DNA of 48,088 bases from Akkermansia sp. (GCA_017409465.1 JAFQSQ010000011.1:1-48088), one strand, 5' to 3'. Shown: positions 1-9,096, numbered from the stretch's first letter. Translations and numbers: made by a program. Notes: generated by a model from the letters alone, not told the origin.

Positions 1-141
1 AGAATTCCGCTCGCTCTGCTCGCATGATGAACGATGAAGGACGCTTAGCGTTAGTTGAAACCATCTGCGCGCAGCGCAGCGAACTTTTCATTCGTACTTC
101 GTCATTCGTCAATCGTACTTCCCTACAACTTCCCATTTGTC
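1..141. repeat. Interspersed MITE-like repeat, copy A (left edge cut by window)
   Basis: This stretch matches 42089-42221 closely over its whole length. Shared blocks include the run from AATTCCGCTCGC, the block GACGCTTAGCGTTAGTTGAA, and the terminal ACAACTTCCCATTT. The left inverted-repeat arm seen in the other copy lies beyond the window start. The right arm is recognisable as ATTCGTCAATCGTA near 104-117. There is no transposase gene, so it resembles a non-autonomous intergenic element. On the minus strand its last part reads in frame as DKWEVVGKYD plus a stop. Confidence 0.85.
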
Positions 142-251
142 GTTGAGTCCAAGCAATATTCTTTCATTGCCGGAGCAATAAAGATGTCTCTCCCCCGCAA
201 CGGTGACATCGCCTGAATAAGCGCAACAAAACTTCATTGAGTACAGCCGAG

Positions 252-281
252 ACCTCCCGTCAGCATGTGCCGGCGGGAGGT
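252..281 (-). terminator. Hairpin just downstream of the HdeD-like gene
   Basis: An 8-bp perfect stem (ACCTCCCG, 252-259, with CGGGAGGT, 274-281) lies 20 nt after the stop codon of the gene ending at 301. No clear T tract follows on the minus strand, so it is a candidate terminator or 3' stabilising hairpin for the operon that starts at 7549. Confidence 0.4.
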
Positions 282-300
282 TCTCATCAGGCAGCAGCAC

Positions 301-858
301 TTAATCCTGAGCTTTGCGTGTGGGAGCCAGCGCGAGAAAGAGTAGTGTCCAGCCTGAAAAAATCATCTCAATGGCAATAAAAGTACCGATGAGCCAGAGA
401 GAAGAACCCGGCCACTGCCACAAGACGAGGCCACCTAAAACGAGCGAGACAAGACCGTTGAAAAAACGCCATCCCCTGCCCGGCTCGCCCCTCAGCGTAA
501 AGGTAAACAGCAAGCGTAAGATACCGGTTGAAAGGAGAGAAAGTCCAAGCAGCAGCGTGAAGATTTCCAAGGAGAGGACAGGCAGAAGCACCATGCCGAC
601 ACCGAGGGCGAGAACAAGCAGCCCGGAGAGCAGGTTCCACCAGCGGTTGTAGGCATAGGCCACGCCCTGAATCAGACGCATGATCCCGACTACTCCCAGT
701 ACGATACCGGCACACCACACGGTGGCGGTACCGAGGAGGAAGGGAAAGCTCAGCAGAATAAAGCCGAAAATCAGCTCCAGTACGGCCAGCGTACCGGCCA
801 GCCAGGGCGATGCGAGCCATCCTGCGGCGATTGTCTTATTATCATTAATCTTGTCCAT
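301..858 (-). CDS. HdeD family (DUF308) membrane protein
   Basis: A 185-aa, very hydrophobic protein with about six predicted membrane helices and short loops. The layout, with two similar three-helix halves each rich in Gly/Leu, is that of the HdeD/DUF308 family of inner-membrane proteins. In enterobacteria the founder is tied to acid resistance, but the biochemical role is unknown. The start codon lies inside the superoxide dismutase gene (14-nt overlap), so translation is probably coupled. It is the last clear gene of the 7549-301 operon, and the neighbours suggest a stress or envelope role. Family assignment is fairly sure; function is not. Confidence 0.8.
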   Translation of the reverse strand: MDKINDNKTIAAGWLASPWLAGTLAVLELIFGFILLSFPFLLGTATVWCAGIVLGVVGIMRLIQGVAYAYNRWWNLLSGLLVLALGVGMVLLPVLSLEIFTLLLGLSLLSTGILRLLFTFTLRGEPGRGWRFFNGLVSLVLGGLVLWQWPGSSLWLIGTFIAIEMIFSGWTLLFLALAPTRKAQD

Positions 859-1501
859 GAGCGCAGGCGGTTAATAATCTGTCATAAGAAGCCGAGACGA
901 ACGCCCAGTCAATATGGCGGATGAAGGCATCCACATAAGCGGCTCTGTCGTTGCGATAGCGAAGATAATAGGCGTGTTCCCAGACATCGCAGGCCATCAG
1001 AGGCCAAATCCCGCTGACAAGCGCATCCTGATGTGAATGCACCGCGAGGATAATCAACTTCTTGCTCAGAGGGTCCATTGCCAGTACGCCCCAGCCATTC
1101 CCCTGAATGCTCAGGACTATCCGACGAAACTGCGCGGAAAAGGACGCGAGGCCACCAAAACAGGAATCGAGGGCAGTGGCAACAGCACCGGATGGAGCCT
1201 GCTGCGGCACAGGGCTGATGCTCTGCCAATAAATGCAGTGCAGCATGTGCCCGGCCAGGTTGAAGGTCAGGTTGCGGGTAGCGGATGCGGCATCAGCTTC
1301 CGGTGCCTCACCGCGGACAATCGCCTGCAACGACTCAGCGGCAGCATTGGCACCATTCACATAGGCGGCGTGGTGGCGGTCGTGGTGCAGGCGTATGGTA
1401 TCGGCATCGAGGAACAATTCCAACGACACCGCATCATAGGGTAGCTCAGGCAGTTTATATTGCCCATTGGCGTATCCGATAGTACATGAGCATGTGTTCA
1501 T
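845..1501 (-). CDS. sodB: Superoxide dismutase, Fe/Mn type
   Basis: A 218-aa enzyme that converts superoxide to oxygen and hydrogen peroxide. All four metal ligands of the Fe/Mn family can be placed: His39 (TIRLHHDRHH), His88 (GHMLHCIYW), and Asp172 and His176 in DVWEHAYYLRY. The GNGWGVL segment near 134-140 also fits. No export signal is evident, so it is probably cytoplasmic. Whether iron or manganese is used cannot be read safely, so the sodB symbol is a best guess over sodA. It follows the PP2C gene by 52 nt and overlaps the HdeD-like gene by 14 nt. Confidence 0.92.
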   Translation of the reverse strand: MNTCSCTIGYANGQYKLPELPYDAVSLELFLDADTIRLHHDRHHAAYVNGANAAAESLQAIVRGEAPEADAASATRNLTFNLAGHMLHCIYWQSISPVPQQAPSGAVATALDSCFGGLASFSAQFRRIVLSIQGNGWGVLAMDPLSKKLIILAVHSHQDALVSGIWPLMACDVWEHAYYLRYRNDRAAYVDAFIRHIDWAFVSASYDRLLTACAHGQD

Positions 1502-1553
1502 ACTGCTGCGATTTCATCCGCAGGCAGAGAATTCATTAACAGCCAGACACGGC

Positions 1554-2288
1554 TCATGTCAGCTCGTCCAGTACCAGTATCGTCGTGTTATCAGCCGCCG
1601 CTCCGGCGGTGCAGGAGCGACACAGAGCCACGATATCAGCCGCCGGAGAAGGATGCTCCGGAGCATGGTTCAATATGGAGGCCAGTTCCGACATCACATT
1701 CCCCGGGGTCAGAACGATATCGCCACCATCACTACAGAGGATGAGGCAATCGGACGGAAGAAGAGGGAACGGCGTCAGGGGGGCATCGATCAGCTCCAGC
1801 GTATCGCCCATCACCGCACTGCGCAGCATGTGTGCAGCGCCGGACTGAATGGCGGCCTCCGCAGCGGGCAGATACTGCTGCAGCAAACCACGCATCGAAT
1901 GGTCTTCGTTGAGCCGAATCAGGCGACCATGGCGCCAGAGCAGCAGGCCGGAATCACCCACACTCACCCAGCGCAGTACCCCATTCCCCACAAAGACTGC
2001 CAGCAGGGTGGTGCCACCGCGGTCGGGGCTGTCTTCAAACAGGGCGCCTACCGCTTCATTGGCTGATTCGAGCGCCAGTAGCAGCCGCTCGTGCAGAGCT
2101 GTATCAAGCTCATCGGCAAAGGTATCCACAAAGGTCTCCGCCGCGACGGCCGCCGCCAGAGCCCCGCCCCGATGACCGCCCATGCCATCGCAGACGACGG
2201 CCAGGCCGCCCTCGGGGAAAAAGCGTACCCGGTACACATCTTCCTGATGCTCACGAGTGCCGATCCATTGTGCAGCCTGTACCTTCAT
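1554..2288 (-). CDS. PP2C-family serine/threonine phosphatase
   Basis: A 244-aa metal-dependent protein phosphatase (PPM/PP2C) that would remove phosphate from Ser/Thr in partner proteins. The family motifs appear in order: QEDVYR near the N terminus, CDGMGGHRGG (metal-binding Asp), GGTTLLAVFV, VGDSGLLLW with RLNEDHS, LCSDGG, and the terminal ADNTTILVL. It is a stand-alone soluble catalytic domain. I chose the ATG at 2288; a TTG three codons upstream (2297) is possible. It follows sufS by about 16 nt (7 nt if the TTG is used). No kinase gene is present in the window to pair with it. Confidence 0.9.
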   Translation of the reverse strand: MKVQAAQWIGTREHQEDVYRVRFFPEGGLAVVCDGMGGHRGGALAAAVAAETFVDTFADELDTALHERLLLALESANEAVGALFEDSPDRGGTTLLAVFVGNGVLRWVSVGDSGLLLWRHGRLIRLNEDHSMRGLLQQYLPAAEAAIQSGAAHMLRSAVMGDTLELIDAPLTPFPLLPSDCLILCSDGGDIVLTPGNVMSELASILNHAPEHPSPAADIVALCRSCTAGAAADNTTILVLDELT

Positions 2289-2304
2289 GTGAGCCAATCA
2301 ACAG

Positions 2305-3525
2305 TTAACGCAGCATGCGGAGCGCACGCTCGGTGGCAGCCAGTGCGGCATCCACTTCGGCTTCCGTATTATACAGTGCGAATGAGTAGCGAGTAGTTCC
2401 GGTGATCCCTAATGATTGCATAAAGGGCTGACAACAATGGTGCCCGGTGCGAACCGCGATACCCATCTGATCAAGCAGCATACCGAGGTCATAGTGGTGC
2501 ACCCCGGGTACAACGATCGAAACGAGAGCACCGCGCCCTTCGCGTGGACCGAGTATATCAATACCGCCCAGAGACTGCAAGCCATCGTAGAGGCGGGTCG
2601 TGAGCCGTCTCTCATACGCATCTATCTGCGGCAGCCCGATTTGCTGCACAAATTGCAGAGCCCGAGCCAGCACGATGTTGCCGGCGATATTGGGGGTACC
2701 GGCCTCGTATTTGAAAGGCAGTGTATTATAACTTGTGCGCTCAAAGGTGACCTCGCTAATCATCTCGCCGCCACCCTGCCAGGGGGGCAGTTGATCGAGC
2801 AGCTCCCGACGCCCCCACAGGATACCGGTACCGGTCGGCCCGTACACCTTGTGCCCGGAAAAGGCATAGAAATCGCACCCGAGAGACTGCACATCCACCG
2901 GCATGTGAGCAGTACTCTGCGCACCGTCCACCAGTATCAGCGTGGAGTCGTTGTTTCTCCGGGCAGCCGCGATGATATCCGCCACGGGATGCACCATCCC
3001 CAGAGCATTGGAAATGCAGGGTACGGCGACGATACGAGTGTGCGGGCCAAGCATGCGCTCATACGCAGCGCGGTCAAAGGTGAGCTCTTCACTCAGGGGG
3101 ATGGGGCGGACGACGGCCCCCGTGCGCTCTGCCAACATCTGCCAGGGGACGATGTTGGAGTGGTGCGCATCGGTCGATACCAGTATCTCATCCCCTGCTC
3201 CGATCATCCCGGATAAGGCCAGCGTCTGCGCCACCAGATTGATGCTTTCCGTGCATCCCCGGGTGAAAATCACCTCATCCGGGCTCGGAGCGTTCAGAAA
3301 TGACGCAACGATGCGTCTGGCTTCTTCATGCTGCTCCGTAGCCAGGCGACTCAGATAGTGCGCCCCGCGGTGGATATTGGCATTGGCCTGCTCATAGTAA
3401 TCAGCCAGCGCCTGGAGCACACAGCGAGGTTTCTGCGTGGTGGCGGCGTTGTCGAGATAGACCAGAGGTTTCCTGCCCACAGTAGTGGCAAGGATGGGGA
3501 ACTCAGCTCGCAATTCCTCCGTCAT
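2305..3525 (-). CDS. sufS: Cysteine desulfurase, SufS type
   Basis: A 406-aa PLP enzyme that takes sulfur from cysteine to a protein persulfide for Fe-S cluster assembly. The PLP lysine is Lys226 in SGHKVYGPTGTG and the persulfide cysteine is Cys364 in RTGHHCCQPF. This active-site loop is of the SufS/CsdA (group II) type. The N-terminal LDNAATTQKP motif supports the ATG at 3525; an upstream in-frame ATG at 3591 would add 22 non-homologous residues. The start overlaps the previous stop by 1 nt (TGATG). No sufBCD or sufE gene lies in the window, so it is detached from a full suf operon. Confidence 0.93.
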   Translation of the reverse strand: MTEELRAEFPILATTVGRKPLVYLDNAATTQKPRCVLQALADYYEQANANIHRGAHYLSRLATEQHEEARRIVASFLNAPSPDEVIFTRGCTESINLVAQTLALSGMIGAGDEILVSTDAHHSNIVPWQMLAERTGAVVRPIPLSEELTFDRAAYERMLGPHTRIVAVPCISNALGMVHPVADIIAAARRNNDSTLILVDGAQSTAHMPVDVQSLGCDFYAFSGHKVYGPTGTGILWGRRELLDQLPPWQGGGEMISEVTFERTSYNTLPFKYEAGTPNIAGNIVLARALQFVQQIGLPQIDAYERRLTTRLYDGLQSLGGIDILGPREGRGALVSIVVPGVHHYDLGMLLDQMGIAVRTGHHCCQPFMQSLGITGTTRYSFALYNTEAEVDAALAATERALRMLR

Positions 3526-4958
3526 CAGCGCTCCTCCCCTATGAGATGCTCTGCCATGCGATAAGCCTCTGCCGGCACATATTCCTTCCACTGTTCATCA
3601 CCGGACTTTATCATGCGGATGATATCCCGTGGTGTGCGGAAAAGCAGTTTCTGATTAAAATAAGGAACCTCCACCACATCCCCGTTCTCGCGCAGATGAG
3701 AGTACAGGTAGCGGTACTTCTCGGGGGCTCGGTACGTGCCGGCAGTGACAAATTCACCCGTGCTGCGATTAATCCACGGCGTCACATAGAACTTCGTCTT
3801 GTTGATGAAGATATGCCCCATGCTCGCCAGGATTCCCCCCGGGGTATCAGCCCATTTATCCTTGAACAACTCATTGAGCAATCCTATGGATAGCGCGATG
3901 GCTATGGGCTCGCGGGTAAATTGATTAAGCACCGGCGATATACGATGGAAATGGGTGATATTAGTCACCATGACGGTTTTCCCCAGAGCAGAAAGAGCAT
4001 CCACTCGATCAATGAAAGCCAGCAAATCTACCTCCTGTCCGCGAAGGAGGTTTGATAACGATATCTCACATATGTCAACCACCCGGTCTCGCTGCGACTC
4101 CGGGAGCTCGCTGCAGAACTTGCTCCGTACGCTCTCCATCATTTCCAGATGGATATTGCACAGCGGCATAAAGCTGCCACGCATCAGCACAATGGGGCGT
4201 TTATAAAGCATATCAGCCGGTTGTGCCACCGAGCCATCCGGGCAGAACAGGGTCAGCTCTGATAAGCCGCTGCGCACCAACTGCAGCGCGAGGATACGAT
4301 TGTCAAACATCCCGAAACCATGCCCGGAAAAGCGCATGTAGTCGATTTCGAAAGACGATGCGTCCACGTTCTCGCCCACACACGATACGAACTCCTCCAG
4401 CCGCTCACGCTTGTAGAACAAGGCATAGAGAAGATTCACACCCAGTATACCCAGTAATCGCATCTGCAAGTCATGGTCAGGCACCAGCAGCCGCACATGC
4501 ATCACCAGGTCGCTGGGCGGAGCTTCCGGTTTGAGCTGGAATCGCACCCCGACCCATGCCGACCATGGGCCGTTGTCCCGATATCCCTTACATTTGACTG
4601 TGTTACAGAAAGCGAAGAATCGGGTATCCTTGCCGCGTTTCTCGCCCAGGCGGTTGATGAGCTGATTATACTCATAGTCCATCATCTGCTCCAGGCGTTC
4701 CTCTGATACGTAACGGCGAGCCGCCCCATACAGAGTATCGCTCACGGTCATATCATAGGCCGAAATCGTCTTGGCTACGGTACCGGCCGCACCGGATGAG
4801 CGGAAAAACCAGTTGGCGGTCTCCTGGCCTGCGCCAATTTCAGCGAAGGAACCGTAAACGGATTTATCCATATTGATGAAGAACGCTTTTTCCTGCGTTG
4901 CAGCAAAACTCTGAGCTATATTGGACATATGATATCGTGGTAAATCGGTAGAAATCAA
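3525..4958 (-). CDS. Conserved protein of unknown function (often mislabelled TonB receptor or nicotinate adenylyltransferase)
   Basis: A 477-aa protein with no signal peptide and no membrane span. The N-terminal block (SFAATQEKAFFINMDKS, then FAEIGAGQETANWFF and AGTVAKTISAYDM) is the hallmark of a widely conserved but uncharacterised family of about 480 aa, found in Bacteroidota, Cyanobacteria and Verrucomicrobiota. From memory, database names for it conflict and have no experimental basis. I see no recognisable catalytic motif. It overlaps the PBP gene by 4 nt (ATGA) and sufS by 1 nt, so the three are made together. A second possible start is the ATG at residue 11 (MSNIAQSF), where the homology begins. 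Confidence 0.75.
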   Translation of the reverse strand: MISTDLPRYHMSNIAQSFAATQEKAFFINMDKSVYGSFAEIGAGQETANWFFRSSGAAGTVAKTISAYDMTVSDTLYGAARRYVSEERLEQMMDYEYNQLINRLGEKRGKDTRFFAFCNTVKCKGYRDNGPWSAWVGVRFQLKPEAPPSDLVMHVRLLVPDHDLQMRLLGILGVNLLYALFYKRERLEEFVSCVGENVDASSFEIDYMRFSGHGFGMFDNRILALQLVRSGLSELTLFCPDGSVAQPADMLYKRPIVLMRGSFMPLCNIHLEMMESVRSKFCSELPESQRDRVVDICEISLSNLLRGQEVDLLAFIDRVDALSALGKTVMVTNITHFHRISPVLNQFTREPIAIALSIGLLNELFKDKWADTPGGILASMGHIFINKTKFYVTPWINRSTGEFVTAGTYRAPEKYRYLYSHLRENGDVVEVPYFNQKLLFRTPRDIIRMIKSGDEQWKEYVPAEAYRMAEHLIGEER

Positions 4959-7549
4959 AGCTCCAGCGGCACGACAGGTAAATGCCGCAAGGGACGCGGA
5001 GCGGATATATTAATCGAAGAATCTACAGCGGGCGAATCCACCTCCTCAGGGGTCTCATCATCGCCGCCTCCTATCTCCTCAGCCTCTGCTGAGGAGGAAG
5101 CCAGAGCCTCGGCATCCTTGTAGCGGGGATTCAGCGTGACATCGCACTCGTACGGGTCAGCACCGATGAGAGCCGGAGTCCTGGGAAGAATGGGTACTAT
5201 CGGAAGAACACGCGATGAGCTCATCTGGGAGCTTCCCGTCTCGAGGAAGTCCACCAGAGAAGGGCTGCCGTCTCCGTGGACCGTGCAGATTCCCAGCGAT
5301 ATATCCCCCTTGGGGAAGTACTCACGGTAGGTTCTGCGCACATAGCCGGGTTTACCGTTCTGCATGGTGGACTCGAAGCAGAAGTTCGTGGCAATCTGAC
5401 CGGAAGAAAGGCAGATCTCCACCTCCTCGGTATCCGCCGGCACGGGTATCGGGTTATCCTTATAGCGCGTAGCCGCATCGCTGAGCAGAGCATGCAGAAT
5501 CGGGCCGCAGGTATCAGAACCGAAGGCTTCGGGATAGATGGCCTGGTGGTCATTGAGGAAGCCCATCCAGATACCGCAGGTAAAGGAAGAATTGTATGCC
5601 AGCAGAGCATTGTCAGCAAAGTCATAATTCGTACCGGTCTTGACCGCACCATTGAAATTCTGCGGCAGGAAGGGGCGCAGCCGCTGAGCGGAGCCATGAT
5701 TCACGGACTCGCGCATGATGCTGTGCAGGCGGTAGGCGGTACACGCACCACAGGCATTCACCAGACGCGGCGAGGCTGCGAGCGGTTCCTCCCAGAGTAT
5801 CTTACCGCTGCTGTCCGTTATTTTAGTCACGATAAAGGGGGCGATGGGGCGGCGGCCGCCATTAGGGAACACGGTGTACGCCATTGTTACCTCCTTGAGT
5901 GATACCGGTTCCGTTCCCAGGTAGACGCGGGGATAATACTGAGGCTTGACCTCAGTACTGTTGGGGTTGCGCGGCGGCGGCGTGATACCCACATTGTTGA
6001 GCGTGTCGATGAACGCACGCGCCCCCCGGCGCGGATGCGAGCCCAGCTCAATGCCCAAACGAGCAGAAGCCGCTATCTTAGACCACTCCAGCGCCTGACG
6101 AGCCGTTACGGAATCCAGATACCGCCCTTTCTCCACTTCCATACCCCACTCACCCAGCACACCTTCAGAACCGCCGATACCGGCCAGGCGGTTATCCAGG
6201 GCATCGTCAATGAGGCGAGAACAGGGAGAGTACCCATTCTCAAAGGCACTCATGTACAGGAAAGGCAGCATAGCCGTGCCCAGCGGCCGTCGCCCGTGCT
6301 GCAGCAAGTCAAAGTTATCCCGGTCGAAGCTTCGTCCCCCCACATACACCAGAACAGCCCCTGTGGCATTGTCAACCACCAGTACGGAGCCATCCAGATA
6401 ACGATGGGCCGGTGCATCAGGAGCCGTTTTGTCATTAAACCGCGGGTGTTGATAGTCCGGGCGCTGCTCAATGGCGGCCAGCTGCTGTCGCAGCGCCTGC
6501 TCCGCTGTCTCCTGAAGGCGGCGATCGATGGTCGTGTATATCTTGATACCCCGGCTCTTGATGATTTCCTCACCACGCTTGGGATCGCAGAAGATATCCG
6601 TAGCCTTTTGCTGGACGAGAGCATGCAGGAATGAGGTATTACGACGAAGTGGCCGGGGATTGAGCCCGAGGGGCTGTTCCTTTACCCGGGCCCCCTCCTC
6701 TGCGGTGAGATACCCGATACGCTGCATGCGGTCAATCACATCATTACGCCAGCGCTGGTTCAGCTCCGGGTTCTTGATGGGGTTGTAATTCTCCGGGTTC
6801 TTGATGAGAGCGGCAATGCTGGCAGCCTCGCGCACGGTCAGATCTGCCGGTTCCTTCCCGTAGTATCCCAGCGATGCAGAGCGGATACCGTAAAATCCCC
6901 GACCGAAGTATATACGGTTGAGGTAGAACTCCATAATCTGCTGCTTATCGTATTTTTTTTCAATACGCATCGCCAGGAAAATCTCAACAATCTTGCGCTC
7001 GTAGCGGCTGCCGCCGATTGCCTGCGTGCGCTGCTCCAGGTCGTATGCGTTGCGGGCAAGCTGCTGGGTGATGGTAGAGGCCCCCTGGTTGGCATGACCG
7101 GCCAGCAATGCCTCGCGAGCCGCGCGGATGATACCGATGGGGTCGAAGCCGTTGTGTGTCCAGAAAGTCTTGTCTTCCTGTGCAACCAGGGCATCTATCA
7201 TCGAGCGCGATATCTTATCGTAGGTCACATAGCTGCGATTCTCATCGTAGATGCGGCCGATTTCCTCTTTGTTACGATCGTAGATGATACAGGGATGATC
7301 CAGATTGTTGATGTCTTCCAGATTAAACTCCTCAGCCCACTTCTGATACTTGGCTGTAACAGCATGGAAAGCAACATAGCCCAGCGCAGACAGCGCCAGA
7401 ACCGTGATACCCATGATGATGAAGAGCCTCCACAGAATACGCTTCCAGAGGCTCCCTGTCTTGCGACGAGGAGACTCGCGGCGCATTGCCTGCCGGTGCC
7501 GTTCTTCAGCTGCCTGACGGCGAGACTGGTATTCATCAAGTTCGTCCAT
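4955..7549 (-). CDS. Class A PBP-like peptidoglycan glycosyltransferase with a degenerate transpeptidase domain
   Basis: An 864-aa membrane-anchored cell-wall enzyme. It has a basic cytoplasmic head, one membrane helix (about 38-62), then a GT51 glycosyltransferase domain with catalytic Glu125 (AQEDKTFW), QGASTITQQLARN (155-167) and YLNRIYFGRGFYGI (209-222), all intact. The transpeptidase domain (about 385-690) keeps its frame and the KTGT box (637-640). However, the nucleophile motif GSxFKP is replaced by GTAMLP (424-429), and the SxN motif reads SKI (490-492). It should polymerise glycan strands but probably cannot cross-link peptides. The C terminus has an acidic low-complexity tail. It is the first gene of the operon running down to 301. 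Confidence 0.9.
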   Translation of the reverse strand: MDELDEYQSRRQAAEERHRQAMRRESPRRKTGSLWKRILWRLFIIMGITVLALSALGYVAFHAVTAKYQKWAEEFNLEDINNLDHPCIIYDRNKEEIGRIYDENRSYVTYDKISRSMIDALVAQEDKTFWTHNGFDPIGIIRAAREALLAGHANQGASTITQQLARNAYDLEQRTQAIGGSRYERKIVEIFLAMRIEKKYDKQQIMEFYLNRIYFGRGFYGIRSASLGYYGKEPADLTVREAASIAALIKNPENYNPIKNPELNQRWRNDVIDRMQRIGYLTAEEGARVKEQPLGLNPRPLRRNTSFLHALVQQKATDIFCDPKRGEEIIKSRGIKIYTTIDRRLQETAEQALRQQLAAIEQRPDYQHPRFNDKTAPDAPAHRYLDGSVLVVDNATGAVLVYVGGRSFDRDNFDLLQHGRRPLGTAMLPFLYMSAFENGYSPCSRLIDDALDNRLAGIGGSEGVLGEWGMEVEKGRYLDSVTARQALEWSKIAASARLGIELGSHPRRGARAFIDTLNNVGITPPPRNPNSTEVKPQYYPRVYLGTEPVSLKEVTMAYTVFPNGGRRPIAPFIVTKITDSSGKILWEEPLAASPRLVNACGACTAYRLHSIMRESVNHGSAQRLRPFLPQNFNGAVKTGTNYDFADNALLAYNSSFTCGIWMGFLNDHQAIYPEAFGSDTCGPILHALLSDAATRYKDNPIPVPADTEEVEICLSSGQIATNFCFESTMQNGKPGYVRRTYREYFPKGDISLGICTVHGDGSPSLVDFLETGSSQMSSSRVLPIVPILPRTPALIGADPYECDVTLNPRYKDAEALASSSAEAEEIGGGDDETPEEVDSPAVDSSINISAPRPLRHLPVVPLEL

Positions 7550-7566
7550 GCCGATATACTATGTAA

Positions 7567-7595
7567 TATTTACCAGAAAGGCGCAGCGAAAGCAA
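7567..7595 (-). promoter_or_regulatory. Promoter of the PBP operon
   Basis: On the minus strand, TTGCTT (7595-7590) and TAAATA (7572-7567) are separated by 17 bp, with the ATG at 7549 only 17 nt further on. It lies in the gap between the cstA-like gene and the PBP gene and would drive the six-gene run down to about 301. Confidence 0.5.
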
Positions 7596-7630
7596 GCGGC
7601 AAATACGCCTTGCAGGCGGGGGAATTGCAT

Positions 7631-9082
7631 TTACTCCTGATTCGGTTTGTCTGCAGGGCGTCGCAGCAGGAAAACAAGCAGAAGCCCCAGGGTCAGGACT
7701 GCTCCGACGGCGGTAGCATAGGGCAAAGGCATCTCGATACGACAGTCCGGCGAATGCAGCAGGAAGGTCACGCACATCAGGCTCATGAACAATGCCGGCA
7801 GCAGAGAAATCCAATACCCGCGCGAACGCTGTCTGAGGAACAGGGTGATACACCAGAGCGTCAGGCATGCCAGGGTCTGATTCGCCCAGCCGAAGTAGCG
7901 CCAGATGGTGCTGAAATCGAGTTGCGAAATGATGATGACCAGAATAAAGATTGGCAAGGCCAGTGCCAGACGGCTCACTATTTTCTTCTGCGGCAGATGG
8001 AACATATCGGCCGTCATCAGACGGCAGCATCGCATGGCGGTATCACCACTGGTGATAGCCAGCACAACCACCCCGAGCACTGCCAGAAAGGCTCCGGTAT
8101 GCCCCAGCAGCTCCCGACAGACTTCATTGACAGCAAGAGAAGGAGAGCGGAGAATAATGTCTGCCAGAGGAAGGCTCTCACCATTGACCTCGAACACGGT
8201 CTCACGTAAGCTCAATCCGACAGCGGCCCAGATCAACGCCACCATGCCTTCCACAATCATGGCTCCATAAAACACCCGCCGCAACGAGGAGGCTCGGACA
8301 AGGCAGCGAACCATCATCGGACTCTGCGTCGCATGGAAACCGGAAATTGCTCCGCATGCAATCGTCACAAATATCATGGGCCATATCCCCAGCTGTTGCG
8401 GATGGAAATTAGAAGTCACATCCAGCTCCGGCAACACCGTGTGCCCACTCAGAGGGAGCCCCACCATCAAGCCCACCGTCATGAACAAAAACAATCCTCC
8501 GAATATGGGATAGATACGCCCGATAATCGTTTGTATCGGCAGGATGGTCGCCAGGAAGTAATACAGCAAAATCACGAGCCCCCAGACCAATGAGCTCCAC
8601 CCAAGAGTCGGCAGCAGAGCATGCAGCATACTGGCCGGCAGCATCGTAAACACAACTCCCACCAGTAAAAGCAGGAACACACATACAATGCCCATAAAGC
8701 GCCGGGCTGTCGAGCCCATCACTCGCCCCAGCACCTCCGGGAGATTCGCCCCGCGATACTCCGCAGACATCAGCGCTGCCAGAAAATCATGCAATGCTCC
8801 GGCAAAGATGCAGCCTATGACAATCCACAGCAACGCCACCGGACCAAACAGACAACCGCTCAGGGCGCCCACCACCGGTCCTAACCCCGCGATATTCAAC
8901 AGCTGTATCAGAAACACCTTCCAGACAGGCATCGCCACGTAGTCGACACCATCTGCCATGCTTTTGCATGGCATCTCCATCCCCGCATCAAAACCATACA
9001 CCTTCTCAGCCAGACGACCGTAGAGAAAATAGCCGCCTATAAGAGCGGCGAAACAGGCAAGCAATACACAGAGTCCTATCAT
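7631..9082 (-). CDS. cstA: CstA-family carbon starvation/peptide transporter
   Basis: A 483-aa polytopic inner-membrane protein with at least a dozen hydrophobic helices. The N-terminal half carries the family's conserved stretch (FLIQLLNIAGLGPVVGALSG, then HDFLAALMSAEYRGANLPE), and GFHATQSPMMVRC and ITSGDTAMRCCR follow. Family members in enterobacteria (CstA, BtsT) take up peptides or pyruvate during carbon limitation. At 483 aa this is shorter than the roughly 700-aa enterobacterial proteins and matches the compact form. It has its own promoter and is followed by the PBP promoter, so it is probably a single transcription unit. The substrate here is unknown. Confidence 0.88.
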   Translation of the reverse strand: MIGLCVLLACFAALIGGYFLYGRLAEKVYGFDAGMEMPCKSMADGVDYVAMPVWKVFLIQLLNIAGLGPVVGALSGCLFGPVALLWIVIGCIFAGALHDFLAALMSAEYRGANLPEVLGRVMGSTARRFMGIVCVFLLLLVGVVFTMLPASMLHALLPTLGWSSLVWGLVILLYYFLATILPIQTIIGRIYPIFGGLFLFMTVGLMVGLPLSGHTVLPELDVTSNFHPQQLGIWPMIFVTIACGAISGFHATQSPMMVRCLVRASSLRRVFYGAMIVEGMVALIWAAVGLSLRETVFEVNGESLPLADIILRSPSLAVNEVCRELLGHTGAFLAVLGVVVLAITSGDTAMRCCRLMTADMFHLPQKKIVSRLALALPIFILVIIISQLDFSTIWRYFGWANQTLACLTLWCITLFLRQRSRGYWISLLPALFMSLMCVTFLLHSPDCRIEMPLPYATAVGAVLTLGLLLVFLLRRPADKPNQE

Positions 9083-9096
9083 AATCTACGGATGAG

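Noticed and set aside
109..300. A 63-codon minus-strand frame starting GTG after the HdeD-like gene
   Set aside because: No ribosome site, no signal peptide, crosses a stable hairpin and ends within a repeat. It is kept only as a finding about the repeat tail.
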